The notes: a model not told the origin generated them from the sequence alone. DNA of 64,000 nt from CAVOJY01 sp963696405 (GCA_963696405.1 CAVOJY010000006.1:620001-684000), one strand, 5' to 3'. Counted from the stretch's first letter, positions 27,008-35,796 are shown. Numbers and translations are program-made.

Positions 27008-27912
27008 GGCCGGCCGACCTCGAGGACCCGCGGCAGACCGGCGAGATCCTGGTGAACCTCGTCGCGCCAGCCCGGCAGCGACGCCGCGGCCGACGCGCGC
27101 GCTCCTGCCTCCCGGTCTGCCCCGATCTCCAGCAGCGCCGTTCCGGAGGGCGCCAGGGCGGCAGGGAGCCTGAGCACGAGCGCCCGCAACGGGTCGAGCC
27201 CGTCGGCGCCGCCGTCCAGCGCAAGCGCCGGCTCGAACCGCGCGGCAATCGGTAGAGACGGCATCTGCGCGCTTGCCACGTACGGCAGGTTCGCCGCGAC
27301 CAGGTCAAAGAGCGGCTCCGCCGGCGGCAGCAGGTCGGCCTCGCGGAAGCGGACACAGTCGGCCACGGCGTGCGCAACCGCGTTCTCAAGGGCGACCGCG
27401 AGCGCGTCCGCCGACACGTCCGTGGCCAGGATGTCGACCGACGGGAGCATGCCGCGGCGGAGCAGCGCCACGGCCAGCGCCACGGCCACGGCCCCGCTGC
27501 CCGTGCCGACGTCGGCAACCCGCAGCGGCGCGGACCCTTTCGGCCGCGGTGCCAGCGTCAGGCGCTCCACGATCCGGCCGAGCGCGAGATCGACCAGCAG
27601 CTCCGTCTCCGGCCGCGGGATGAGCACCCGCCGGTCCACCGCAAAGGCCAGGCCGTAGAACTCCTTCAGCCCTCGTATGTAGGCGACCGGCTCACCCGCA
27701 GCCCGGCGCACAACGCACTCCTCGAGGAGGACCCCCTCCGCCGGGCTGAGGCGCGTCTCCGGGTGCGCGAGGACGCCGGTTCGGTCGATTCCGAGGGCGT
27801 GGGCCGCGAGGACCTCGGCGTCCAGGCGCGGCGACTCGGATCCGCTCGTCCGCAGCCGCACGGCCGCATCGTCGACCCGGGAGCCAAGGACGAGCGATTC
27901 TGCCGCCGCCAT
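27004..27912 (-). CDS. prmC: Release factor glutamine methyltransferase PrmC
   Basis: This 302-residue SAM-dependent methyltransferase modifies the Gln of the GGQ motif in RF1 and RF2. The N-terminal helical domain contains AHPETRLSPAEG and VAYIRGLKEFYGLAFAVD, the SAM motif is VADVGTGSGAVAVALAVALL, and the catalytic motif reads FDLVAANLPYVAS, with Leu in place of the first Pro of the usual NPPY. It lies 35 nt after prfA, its substrate gene. Confidence 0.93.
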   Translation of the reverse strand: MAAAESLVLGSRVDDAAVRLRTSGSESPRLDAEVLAAHALGIDRTGVLAHPETRLSPAEGVLLEECVVRRAAGEPVAYIRGLKEFYGLAFAVDRRVLIPRPETELLVDLALGRIVERLTLAPRPKGSAPLRVADVGTGSGAVAVALAVALLRRGMLPSVDILATDVSADALAVALENAVAHAVADCVRFREADLLPPAEPLFDLVAANLPYVASAQMPSLPIAARFEPALALDGGADGLDPLRALVLRLPAALAPSGTALLEIGADREAGARASAAASLPGWRDEVHQDLAGLPRVLEVGRP

Positions 27913-27947
27913 CGAGGCCTCCGGGTCTCCCGGGTCTCGGCCGGATT

Positions 27948-29072
27948 TCAGCCCCCGGACGCCGGTCTGGCGCCGGGGGCGGCCTGCCGGGAGTCCTGCT
28001 CCACGAACGCCGCCAGCAGCTGAGCCTGGTCGGTGGCAATCAGCGTGTCGATCATGCGATCCAGGTCCCCGTCGAGAACGCCGGGCAGGTTGTGGAGGTC
28101 GAACCCGACCCGGTGGTCGGTCACGCGATCCTGCGGGAAGTTGTACGTCCGGATCTTCTCCGAGCGTTCACCCGATCCCACCATGGACCGCCGCTGTGCG
28201 GCCTCGGCTTCGTGAGCCTTCCGCTGTTCCATCTCGAGAAGTCGAGCCCGGAGCACGGCCATCGCCTTCGCCTTGTTCTTGTGCTGGCTCTTCTCGTCCT
28301 GGATGGCCACCACGATGCCGGTCGGCAGGTGCGTGATCCGCACGGCGGAGTCGGTCGTGTTCACGCTCTGGCCGCCCGGCCCCGTCGAGCGGTAGACGTC
28401 GATTCGCAGGTCCTTCTCGTCGATGTCGACGTCTACCTCGTCGGCCTCGGGGAGAACGGCCACGGTCGCGGTCGAGGTGTGGATCCGGCCGCTCAATTCG
28501 GTTTCCGGGACGCGCTGCACGCGGTGGACGCCACCCTCGAACTTGAGGCGGCTGTACGCGCCATGGCCAGTGACCTCGAAGATGACTTCCTTCATCCCGC
28601 CGATGCCGGTCTCGTTCGCGTCGATGACCTCGACCGACCAGCGGTGCCGCTCTGCGTAGCGAGCGTACATGCGGAAGAGCTGAGCCGCGAAGAGCGCGGC
28701 CTCCTCCCCCCCGGTGCCGGCCCGTATCTCGACGATAACGTTGCGCTCGTCGTACGGGTCGCGCGGTAAGAGGACGACCTTGAGCTCCTCGACGAGCGTG
28801 GCCTCGGCATCCTCGAGGCGGCGGATCTCCTCCTTCGCCATCTCGCGCATCTCCCCGTCGGGTTCTCCGTCACGGAGGGACCGGGCGTCTTCGAGCTCGC
28901 CGCGGACCGCGCGCAAGCGGTCCCACGCCGCGACGAGCGGCTCGAGGCGGGCGAGATCGCGTCCGAGACGCCGAAGAGCATCCGGGTCGCTCGCCACCTC
29001 TGGCCGGGCCAGCTCCTCCTGGATCGAGCGAGCCTGCTCGGCCAGGCCGGCCAGCCGGTCGTCGAGGCTCAC
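27948..29072 (-). CDS. prfA: Peptide chain release factor 1
   Basis: This 374-residue RF1 releases peptides at UAA and UAG. It carries the GGQ motif in YRSTGPGGQSVNTTDSAVRI and the anticodon-mimic region RVPETELSGRIHTSTATVAV, the position of the PxT motif that separates RF1 from RF2. The GTG at 29072 overlaps the DUF1385 stop by 4 nt; an ORF extending far upstream in this frame is a DUF1385 shadow. A short Ala/Pro/Gly tail extends the C-terminus. Confidence 0.96.
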   Translation of the reverse strand: MSLDDRLAGLAEQARSIQEELARPEVASDPDALRRLGRDLARLEPLVAAWDRLRAVRGELEDARSLRDGEPDGEMREMAKEEIRRLEDAEATLVEELKVVLLPRDPYDERNVIVEIRAGTGGEEAALFAAQLFRMYARYAERHRWSVEVIDANETGIGGMKEVIFEVTGHGAYSRLKFEGGVHRVQRVPETELSGRIHTSTATVAVLPEADEVDVDIDEKDLRIDVYRSTGPGGQSVNTTDSAVRITHLPTGIVVAIQDEKSQHKNKAKAMAVLRARLLEMEQRKAHEAEAAQRRSMVGSGERSEKIRTYNFPQDRVTDHRVGFDLHNLPGVLDGDLDRMIDTLIATDQAQLLAAFVEQDSRQAAPGARPASGG

Positions 29073-30166
29073 GCTCGCGGTCCCTCCCCCGCCACCGGGT
29101 CCACGGAGACGGGCGGATCGGGGATCTCGTCGGGGCCGGCAGCCTCTGGCACGTTGACCGCGGAGACGGCCGCCTGGCCGGCGGGTCGTTTCTTCTCTTC
29201 GGCCGCCTCGCGGCGGATCCGTTCGCGTGTGGCGGCCTCGGCGTCGGCCATGGGCCGCCGATCGGGGTTGATGCTGCCCTCTGGGATCGACTCCTCGTCG
29301 GCGCGCAGAGCCTCCTGGAGTGAGACGATCGCAACCTCGATCATCCCGTCGTCGGGCTGGCGCGTGGTGATCTTCTGGAGCCAGATGCCCGGGATGAAGA
29401 TCCAGTGGACGATCGGGTTCGAACGGTGCCGCGCCCCCCAACGGAGGACCTCGTAGCTGAGCGACACGATCACCGGGATGAACGCGATTCGGCCGACCAC
29501 GGCCACGAGGAGACTCTGCCCGGCGAGGAGGCTGAAGACAAAGATGCTGACGACCACGACGACGAGAAGGAACTCGGTTCCGCAGCGCTGGTGAGCCGTT
29601 GGGTATCTCCGGATCGCTTCCGGCGTGAGCGGGTCGCCGTGCTCCAGCGCGTGGATCGACATGTGCTCGGCGCCGTGGTACTGGAACACCCGGCGGATCT
29701 CGCCGGACCGGCTGATGAGCAGCAGGTAGCCGATGAAGATCGCCAGGCGCAGGACGCCTTCGAGCAGGTGCTGCGCAAGCGAGCCGATGTTCTGGGAAGC
29801 CGCCGACGCCGCCTGTGAGAGGAGCAGCGGAAGGACGAAGAAAATGGCGACCCCGAACCCGAGTGACACGACAAGGGTGATTGCCAGCGCGCCGCGCCCG
29901 AGCTCCACGCCCTCCCCGGACGCCGAGATCGAGGCTGACCGCATGAGCCAGCGCGTTCCCAGCACGAGCTGCTCGTAGAGGACGACGAGTCCGCGGACGA
30001 ACGGCCAGGTGGCGGCCCGGCTCCGGTGGACGCGCGACTCGTCGAGGCGCTCGGTCTCCCACACGACGTCACCATCGGGATGCCGGACGGCAACCGCGAT
30101 GGCGTTGCGTCCCCGCATGAGGACGCCTTCGATGAGGGCCTGGCCCCCGTAGTTGAAGCGTGGCAT
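29069..30166 (-). CDS. DUF1385 membrane protein
   Basis: This 365-residue DUF1385 protein opens with the family block NYGGQALIEGVLMRG, followed by WPFVRGLVVLYEQLVLGTRWL. About four membrane helices follow, then EIRRVFQYHGAEHMSIHALE, YPTAHQRCGTEFLLVVV and WLQKITTRQPDDGMIEVAI. The C-terminal 70 residues are charged and probably disordered. Function is unknown; the family is regularly next to rpmE and prfA, as here. It starts 35 nt after rpmE. Confidence 0.9.
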   Translation of the reverse strand: MPRFNYGGQALIEGVLMRGRNAIAVAVRHPDGDVVWETERLDESRVHRSRAATWPFVRGLVVLYEQLVLGTRWLMRSASISASGEGVELGRGALAITLVVSLGFGVAIFFVLPLLLSQAASAASQNIGSLAQHLLEGVLRLAIFIGYLLLISRSGEIRRVFQYHGAEHMSIHALEHGDPLTPEAIRRYPTAHQRCGTEFLLVVVVVSIFVFSLLAGQSLLVAVVGRIAFIPVIVSLSYEVLRWGARHRSNPIVHWIFIPGIWLQKITTRQPDDGMIEVAIVSLQEALRADEESIPEGSINPDRRPMADAEAATRERIRREAAEEKKRPAGQAAVSAVNVPEAAGPDEIPDPPVSVDPVAGEGPRA

Positions 30167-30201
30167 CTGGGGGCCTCAGTGTAGCCCGCGACGAGCGGGG
30201 A

Positions 30202-30414
30202 TCAGGCGCGCACGCGCCGTTCGAGCCGCTTCTGGAACCGCTCAACCTGGCCGGCGGTGTCGACGATGGTCTGCTTCCCCGTGAAGAACGGGTGGCACTG
30301 AGAGCAGACATCGACCCGGAGGCTCGGGCGGGTCGAGCCCACCGTGAGCGTGCGGCCGCAGGATCCGCAATGGACCTCCGCCTGGTGGTACTTGGGGTGG
30401 ATCCCGTCCTTCAC
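30202..30414 (-). CDS. rpmE: 50S ribosomal protein L31 (zinc form)
   Basis: This 70-residue L31 has zinc ligands Cys in HCGSCGRT and CSQCHPFF, marking the C+ zinc-binding form, and the conserved TGKQTIVDTAGQVERFQKR C-terminus. GTG at 30414 starts MKDGIHPKYHQAEV as usual for the family. The open frame upstream is an rpmA shadow. It lies between rpmA and DUF1385-prfA. Confidence 0.95.
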   Translation of the reverse strand: MKDGIHPKYHQAEVHCGSCGRTLTVGSTRPSLRVDVCSQCHPFFTGKQTIVDTAGQVERFQKRLERRVRA

Positions 30415-30487
30415 GTGTGTTGCTCCTGCCCGGCCGTCCGCCCGGGTGCAACCCGGCGGTGGTCCGCGGCGACTTGGGCGCGCGGCG

Positions 30488-30754
30488 TCAGGCCGTGACG
30501 GCCTCCGCCTCGACGCGAATGCGCTTCTTGCGGCGGGTCTGGTGCTCGAAGTGAACACGGCCCGTGGTGGTGGCGAAAACGGTGTAGTCCCGGCCGAGGC
30601 CGGTGCCCTCGCCGGCGATGAACGTCATCCCCCGCTGCCGCACGATGATGGCCCCGGCGGGGACAAGCTGACCGTCGCCGGCCTTCACGCCGAGGCGCTG
30701 GCCGACGCTGTCGCGCCCGTTCTTCGAGCTGGAACCTGCCTTCTTGTGGGCCAT
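30488..30754 (-). CDS. rpmA: 50S ribosomal protein L27
   Basis: This 88-residue L27 begins MAHKKAGSSSKNGRDSVGQR, the basic N-terminal arm that reaches the peptidyl-transferase centre. It starts directly at Ala-His-Lys, so it does not need the Prp-type N-terminal cleavage known in Firmicutes. It starts 2 nt after the rplU stop. Confidence 0.97.
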   Translation of the reverse strand: MAHKKAGSSSKNGRDSVGQRLGVKAGDGQLVPAGAIIVRQRGMTFIAGEGTGLGRDYTVFATTTGRVHFEHQTRRKKRIRVEAEAVTA

Positions 30755-30756
30755 GG

Positions 30757-31425
30757 CTAGCTGTCCTTCGTTTCCTTCTTGGTGCCGCGGCCGACGCGAC
30801 CCTTCGACTCCGGCGCGGGCGCCTGAGTCTTCGGCCGTGCCGGGGGCTTCGCTTCTGCCTTCACGGCGGGCTTGGTCCCGGCTTTGGACGCCTTCGCGGG
30901 CACTGGTTTGGCCGCGGTGCCCCTGCGAGCGGGCGGCGGCTTCGGCGCTGGTGTAGCGGGCTGCTCGGTCGTGGTCTCGACCCGTGCCGCCGCCAGCCGG
31001 TCGGCGAGGTCGCGGTCGGCTGCCGCACGGCTCTCGGCCGCCTCTGCCGCCTCTGCGGCACGACGCTGGTCTTCGGCGCGCTCCGCCTCCGAAAGGGCGG
31101 CGGCGCTGCGCCCACCGTGCACGATGTCCTCGATCCGCAGGACCGTCTGCTCCTGGCGATGGCCGTGCTTCACCCGCCGGCGAGCCTTGGGCCGATACTT
31201 GAAGACGATGACCTTGTCGGCGCGATCCTGGCGAAGGACGCTGGCAGTGACCCGCGCACCATCCACCACCGGGCGTCCGATCGCCGCCTCATCCCCGTCG
31301 GCGATCAGGAGCACCCGCTCGATCTCGAGCTGCTGCCCTGGATCGCCCTCGAGGCGCTCGACTGCGACCACGGTGCCGACTTCGACGCGGTACTGCTTCC
31401 CGCCCGTCTCGATGACTGCGTACAT
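30757..31425 (-). CDS. rplU: 50S ribosomal protein L21 with long disordered tail
   Basis: The first ~105 residues are ordinary L21: MYAVIETGGKQYRVEVGTV, GARVTASVLRQDRADKVIVF, and KYRPKARRRVKHGHRQEQT with VLRIEDIV. They are followed by about 115 extra residues, first an Ala/Arg/Glu-rich helical stretch (AEAAEAAESRAAADRDLADR) and then a Lys/Pro/Ala-rich tail. Normal L21 is about 103 residues. The start is the ATG of MYAV; an in-frame ATG six codons earlier is less likely. It has its own promoter and leader hairpin and heads the ribosomal part of the run. Confidence 0.93.
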   Translation of the reverse strand: MYAVIETGGKQYRVEVGTVVAVERLEGDPGQQLEIERVLLIADGDEAAIGRPVVDGARVTASVLRQDRADKVIVFKYRPKARRRVKHGHRQEQTVLRIEDIVHGGRSAAALSEAERAEDQRRAAEAAEAAESRAAADRDLADRLAAARVETTTEQPATPAPKPPPARRGTAAKPVPAKASKAGTKPAVKAEAKPPARPKTQAPAPESKGRVGRGTKKETKDS

Positions 31426-31452
31426 GGGACCTCTGATCGGCATGACAACGCG

Positions 31453-31468
31453 CCCGGCTCCTGCCGGG
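31453..31468 (-). promoter_or_regulatory. Hairpin in rplU leader
   Basis: A 6-bp stem, CCCGGC / GCCGGG, with a 4-nt loop lies in the roughly 49-nt leader between the predicted start site and the L21 ATG. It could be a target for L21 autoregulation or simply a stability element. Confidence 0.35.
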
Positions 31469-31480
31469 ACGCGAACGGGC

Positions 31481-31509
31481 ATGGTACTCCGGTGGGGCCC
31501 GCGCGTCAA
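31481..31509 (-). promoter_or_regulatory. Sigma-70-type promoter for rplU-rpmA
   Basis: On the minus strand TTGACG (31504-31509) and TACCAT (31481-31486) are separated by exactly 17 nt, giving a leader of about 49 nt before L21. It is one of the clearest -35/-10 pairs in the window and abuts the end of the ISL3 relic. Confidence 0.6.
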
Positions 31510-32140
31510 AACCGCGCCCTCCTGCAGTCTGGATCGCAGAGTCGATTGGCGTCGGCGATGACGTGGAAGTGATCGGCCACGATGCGCGCGGCGGGGAACT
31601 GGCGGCGGGCCACCGCCCGATACCCCGCCTTGAGGTCGATGCACACCCCGGCGACCCGGGAGCGGACCTCCGCCGGGCAGCTCCGCCAGCCAGGCCTCCA
31701 GGGTGGCCTGGCGCTGGTCGGGCAGGAGCGAGAGGAGACGGCGGGTGGGACAGGCTGGTGAGCGGTGGCGGCCAGGCGGGTGCCCCGGAAGCTGTGCTCG
31801 TCGATGCCCAGGGTGACCGGGCCGTCGGCTGCCCAGTGAGGGCCTCCGAGTCGCACCACGGCAGGGGCAGGCGCAGGAGCGAGCGGCGGGCCCGCCCGTA
31901 GCTCACCCCGTGGCTGCGCGCGGAGGGCGGCGAAGCTCCCCTCGCGGAGCGCCGGACAGGAGGCTCACCTCGCCGGCCACGCTCATGCGGCCGTGGGGCC
32001 GCACGCCCGGGCAGGCGCTGGCTGAAGGGCCGGTGGCACTCGGCGCACCAGAGGCGGCGGCCGCGCCGGGAAGCAAGCCTGCCGGCTGGCACCCGCATCC
32101 AGGCGGGCGCACGCGACCATACGAAGAGGCTCGACCATGG
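31506..32140 (-). pseudogene. Degenerate ISL3-family transposase relic
   Basis: The minus strand carries pieces of an ISL3-type DDE transposase in several frames. They are a Cys-containing N-terminal fragment (GRRLWCAECHRPFSQRLPG), the first catalytic region (VTLGIDEHSFRGTRLAAT), a middle piece visible only in another frame (RLLSLLPDQRQATLEAWL), and the second Asp region (AGVCIDLKAGYRAVARRQFP, then VADHFHVIADANRL). At least three small indels break the frame and everything after the second Asp region, including the catalytic Glu, is missing. No terminal inverted repeats were identified. It fills the 718-bp gap between rodA and rplU. Confidence 0.8.
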
Positions 32141-32143
32141 AAG

Positions 32144-33301
32144 TCAGAAGGTGGAGCGAGCCTGGCGCAGGTTGATCGATTCGAGGATCCCGAGGCCGAT
32201 GCCGATGCTGATGAGCGAGGCACCCCCGTGCGTGACGAAGGGGAGCGGGATCCCGGTCACGGGCATGATCCCGAGCACCATTCCCACGTTGACGAGGAGC
32301 TGGAAGAGGATCATCGACGCGACCGCCCCGCCAAAGGCGAGGCCGAACAGGTCCTCCGAGCGCCAGGCGGCCAGCAGGACGCGCCACAGGAGCAGCGCGA
32401 AGAGGGTGAACACCACCAGCGCCCCGATGAACCCGAGTTCCTCGGCAAGGACCGCGAAGACGAAGTCGGTCGTCTCCACCGGCAGGAAATCCAGCTGGTT
32501 CTGCGTGCTGTTGGTCAACCCCTTGCCAAGGAGGCCGCCCGATCCGACCGCGATCGTGGACTGGATGACGTGATACCCGGATCCCTGCGGGTCCGCCGCG
32601 GGATCGAGAAACGAGATCAGGCGCTGTTTCTGGTAGTCGCGCAGGAGGTACGTCCACGCGAACGGCGCCGCCGCGACGGCCGCCGCGCCCAGGACGGCGA
32701 GCCACCGCAGGCTCGCGCCGGCCATGAAGAGGGTTCCTGCCAGCATCGCGACGAACACGAGAGCCGTTCCCAGGTCCGGCTGGAGCGCCACCAGCACGAG
32801 CGGTGGAATCACAAGAAGCCCCCCACCGAGGATGGTGCCGAGGTTCGTGATCCGTTCCTCGCGGCTGGCGAGGAACGCCGCGAGGACGATCGCCATGAGG
32901 ATCTTCGCCAGCTCCGAGAACTGGAACTGCAGGCCGAAGACGGAGACCCAGCGGGCCGAGCCTCCGACCCCGCTGCCGATGACGAGCGAGAGCACGAGCA
33001 GGCCGATGTTGACGAAGTACAGCGGCCACGCGAAACCCTTGAGCCAGCGATAGTCCACGGCCGCCGCGACGACGAACGCCACGAGCGCGAGAGCGGCCCA
33101 GACGAGGCCGCGCGTGAAGGTCGATCCCACGGTCAGCGGCGACGCGGCGCCGTTCACGCTGTTCGTGTACGCCATCACGAGGCCCATGCCTGACAGGAGC
33201 CCCGAGTAGATCACCATTTGGATGTCGAAGGTCGAGGTGACGGCCACGGCCCTGCCGGCGATCCCGTGCAGCCGGGAAGCCTCGACCTTCATGACACCCA
33301 T
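32144..33301 (-). CDS. rodA: Peptidoglycan glycosyltransferase RodA
   Basis: This 385-residue SEDS-family polymerase links lipid II into glycan strands for cell elongation. It has about ten helices and the family blocks GSARWVSVFGLQFQFSELAKI, LVALQPDLGTALVF, and GLLGKGLTNSTQNQLDFLPV, then FVFAVLAEELGFIGALVV and GIMPVTGIPLPFVTHGGASL. It lies 16 nt downstream of mrdA, its transpeptidase partner. Confidence 0.96.
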   Translation of the reverse strand: MGVMKVEASRLHGIAGRAVAVTSTFDIQMVIYSGLLSGMGLVMAYTNSVNGAASPLTVGSTFTRGLVWAALALVAFVVAAAVDYRWLKGFAWPLYFVNIGLLVLSLVIGSGVGGSARWVSVFGLQFQFSELAKILMAIVLAAFLASREERITNLGTILGGGLLVIPPLVLVALQPDLGTALVFVAMLAGTLFMAGASLRWLAVLGAAAVAAAPFAWTYLLRDYQKQRLISFLDPAADPQGSGYHVIQSTIAVGSGGLLGKGLTNSTQNQLDFLPVETTDFVFAVLAEELGFIGALVVFTLFALLLWRVLLAAWRSEDLFGLAFGGAVASMILFQLLVNVGMVLGIMPVTGIPLPFVTHGGASLISIGIGLGILESINLRQARSTF

Positions 33302-33317
33302 GGCGGGTCCCCGACCC

Positions 33318-35202
33318 TCAGTTCCCGCCGTTCGGGAGGATGTTCTTGAGGTCGCGAAGGTCGACCTTCAGGTCGTAGTGGAGCTGGAGAAAGTACTTCA
33401 CGATCTCGGTCGCGACGTTCCCGACGCTTCGGGACGAGTCATACGCGAACGCGATCACGGCCAGTTGCGCGTCGGGCTTTGCAGGGTCGCCGTTCTTGGG
33501 GACGAAGGCGACGAACCATGTGTGGAAGGGCAGATTGCCCTGGGAATCGCGCGTACCGAACTCCGCCGTGCCGGTCTTGCCGGCGATGACGAGCGGGAGG
33601 TCGACAAGGTTGCCCGTGTGACGCGAGGTCACCACCTGGCGGGCCGCCACCCGCATGACCCGGAGCACGGACGTGTTCGCCTTGAGCTTCCGGATGAGCT
33701 TGGGGGCGAACGGCCGGACGACCTCGCCGTTCGACCCCACGATCTGGCGGACGACCTGGGGCTGGTAGAGCTTGCCGCCGTTGGCCAGCGCCGCGTAGGC
33801 GTTCAGTAGCTGGAGCGGTGTGACCATGTCGTAGCCCTGCCCAATGCCCGCGAGGTACGTCTCACCCGGGAAGATCCTCTGGCCGAAGACGTCTTGCTTC
33901 CAGGCATTCGAAGGCACGGTGCCCGATGCCTCCGCCGGGAGATCGATCCCGGTCGGGCGCCCGAAGCCGTACTGATGCGCCCAGTACGCCAGGCGGTCGA
34001 TCCCGAGCTTCGCGGCCACCTGGTAGAAGAATGTGTCGCTCGAGTGCGAGAAACCGCCGTAGATGTCGAGCATCCCCCAGCCGCGGCCGTTCCACTCGAC
34101 GAAGCGATCGGTGCCGATCTCCAGGTACGGTCGCGTCTCGAGCTTCGTGCCGGTCGTGATCTTGCCGTCAGCGAGAGCGCCGGTCCCGGCCACGAGCTTG
34201 TAGGTGGAACCCGGCGGGTACTGTTCCGCGACCGCGTGGTTGAGAAGCGGCTGGTTCGGATTACTGGTCAGTTTTGCGAAGTCGGCCGAGGAGATGCCGC
34301 GCGCAAACAGGTTGTTGTCGTAGGTGGGAAGCGAAACCATCGCGAGGATCTCGCCGGTCTGCGGGTTCATCACGATCACGACGCCCTTCTTGAGCTTGGC
34401 AGCTCCCATTCCCCACTTGAGCGCCTGCTCGGCCTCCTTCTGCGTCTTCAGGTCGATGGTGAGTTGGAGCGAGGCGCCGGCCTCTGGTTCGCGCAACGGT
34501 CGAGAGCACCTGTAGCTTGCGCCCGGAGGCATCCCGCTCGATCTGCTCAACCCCGTAGTGGCCGCGAAGGTAGGACTCGTAGACGGCCTCCACGCCGGTC
34601 TTGCCCACGACGTCATCGGCGAGATACCCCTTCTCGCGGAGGCTGCGGAGCTCCTCGGCATCGACCGGTCCCAGGTAGCCCAGAACCTGCGAGAGCAACG
34701 TCCCCTGTGGGTAGTCCCGCCGGGACTCCACCGCGACCTCGACGCCCGGGAGCTGGAGCCGCTCCTCGGAGATGATCCGGGCGACATCCTCCGGCACATC
34801 GACGGCAATTCGCACGGAATCAAAGCGCGAGCCTGGGTTCGCGTCGATGGCCTCGTTGATGTCTACGGCCTGCATGTCGAGGAGGCTGCTGAGCCGTGCC
34901 ACGACAGCGTCCCGGCGGCTGTACTGCAGGTCGGCCGGCGTGATCCTCACCGTGAAGGTCGGGACGTTCGCCACGACGGGTCGCCCAGATCGATCGTGGA
35001 TGAGGCCGCGAGTGGACCGCACGGGCTGCAACACGACGCGGTTGAGGTCCGCTCGCTCGTTGTAGTACGTGCCGTTGGCGATCTGGAGCGTGAACAGGCG
35101 CGCGGTGAGCGTCGTCAGGACGATCACTACGACCACGACGAAGATGATGAAACGGCTGCCGAGGTGAGTGTTGCCCGCGCGGCTTCCCGCCGTGACGCCC
35201 AT
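33318..35202 (-). CDS. mrdA: Penicillin-binding protein 2, frame interrupted by an indel
   Basis: This elongation-specific transpeptidase is split across two frames. Residues 1 to about 237 (from ATG 35202) give the membrane anchor (FIIFVVVVVIVLTTLTARLF) and the pedestal domain through SGRKLQVLSTVAR. The transpeptidase part (EPEAGASLQLTIDLKTQKEA onward) is in another frame with SxxK in PPGSTYKLVAG, SSD in SHSSDTFFYQVA and KTG in GKTGTAEF. The switch lies in a GCGCG tract at about 34490-34495. Adding GC there, or deleting one base, gives a normal PBP2 of about 628 residues. Because rodA and mreD are intact, an assembly error is likely, but a real mutation is possible. Confidence 0.87.
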
Positions 35203-35206
35203 CAGC

Positions 35207-35710
35207 TCACCATTCCGCGCGCTCTCCCCACCGGAACCATGCCCAGCGGCCCAGCAGGGCGAACGGCAGGGAGATCGCCGTGTTGACGATCGCCGTCGGC
35301 AGGATCGATCCGATGGGGTCGACCGTCACGCGCGCCCCGGTCGTGAGGATGAGGGTCGCAGCGAGAATCGCGTGAAGAACGAACGTCAGGACGAAGACGA
35401 GGATCAGCGTGGTGTGGACCCGGCCCCGGCCGATGAACCTGATCAGGGCGACTCCCATCCCAACGGCAATGAGCAGCGAGAGCGTCGTAGCGCCGAGTGG
35501 GCGCACAGGGGCGGTCAAGATGTCCAGAATCAGGCCTCCGACGAAGGCGGCGAGGAATCCTTCCTCGGCCCCGATCGACACGGCCAAGACGACCGCACAG
35601 ATCAGAACGAGATCTGGCGTGACACCCGATACGGACAGGTACGGCGCGACACTCGTCTCGAGCAGGGCCGCGACCACGGCAAGGACCACCGTGGCGACGC
35701 GGACACTCAT
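35207..35710 (-). CDS. mreD: Rod shape-determining protein MreD
   Basis: This 167-residue polytopic protein matches MreD: five to six helices, SVAPYLSVSGVTPDLVLICAV, EEGFLAAFVGGLILDILTA and PLGATTLSLLIAVGMGVAL. It is a membrane component of the elongasome and starts the mreD-mrdA-rodA unit, with 4 nt to mrdA. mreC, which usually precedes it, is absent from the window. Confidence 0.88.
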   Translation of the reverse strand: MSVRVATVVLAVVAALLETSVAPYLSVSGVTPDLVLICAVVLAVSIGAEEGFLAAFVGGLILDILTAPVRPLGATTLSLLIAVGMGVALIRFIGRGRVHTTLILVFVLTFVLHAILAATLILTTGARVTVDPIGSILPTAIVNTAISLPFALLGRWAWFRWGERAEW

Positions 35711-35790
35711 CCAGTCGATCCCTCGTGGTTAGCCCGCCTGGCACCGGTCCGCAGGTGTAACGGGTCAGACGAACGAGTGGTAGCCGACCG

Positions 35791-35796
35791 AGTATA
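35791..35796 (-). promoter_or_regulatory. Probable -10 box for mreD-mrdA-rodA
   Basis: On the minus strand TATACT occurs about 80 nt upstream of the mreD ATG. No good -35 hexamer is visible 17 nt further upstream, where the sequence is G+C-only. Confidence 0.4.
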
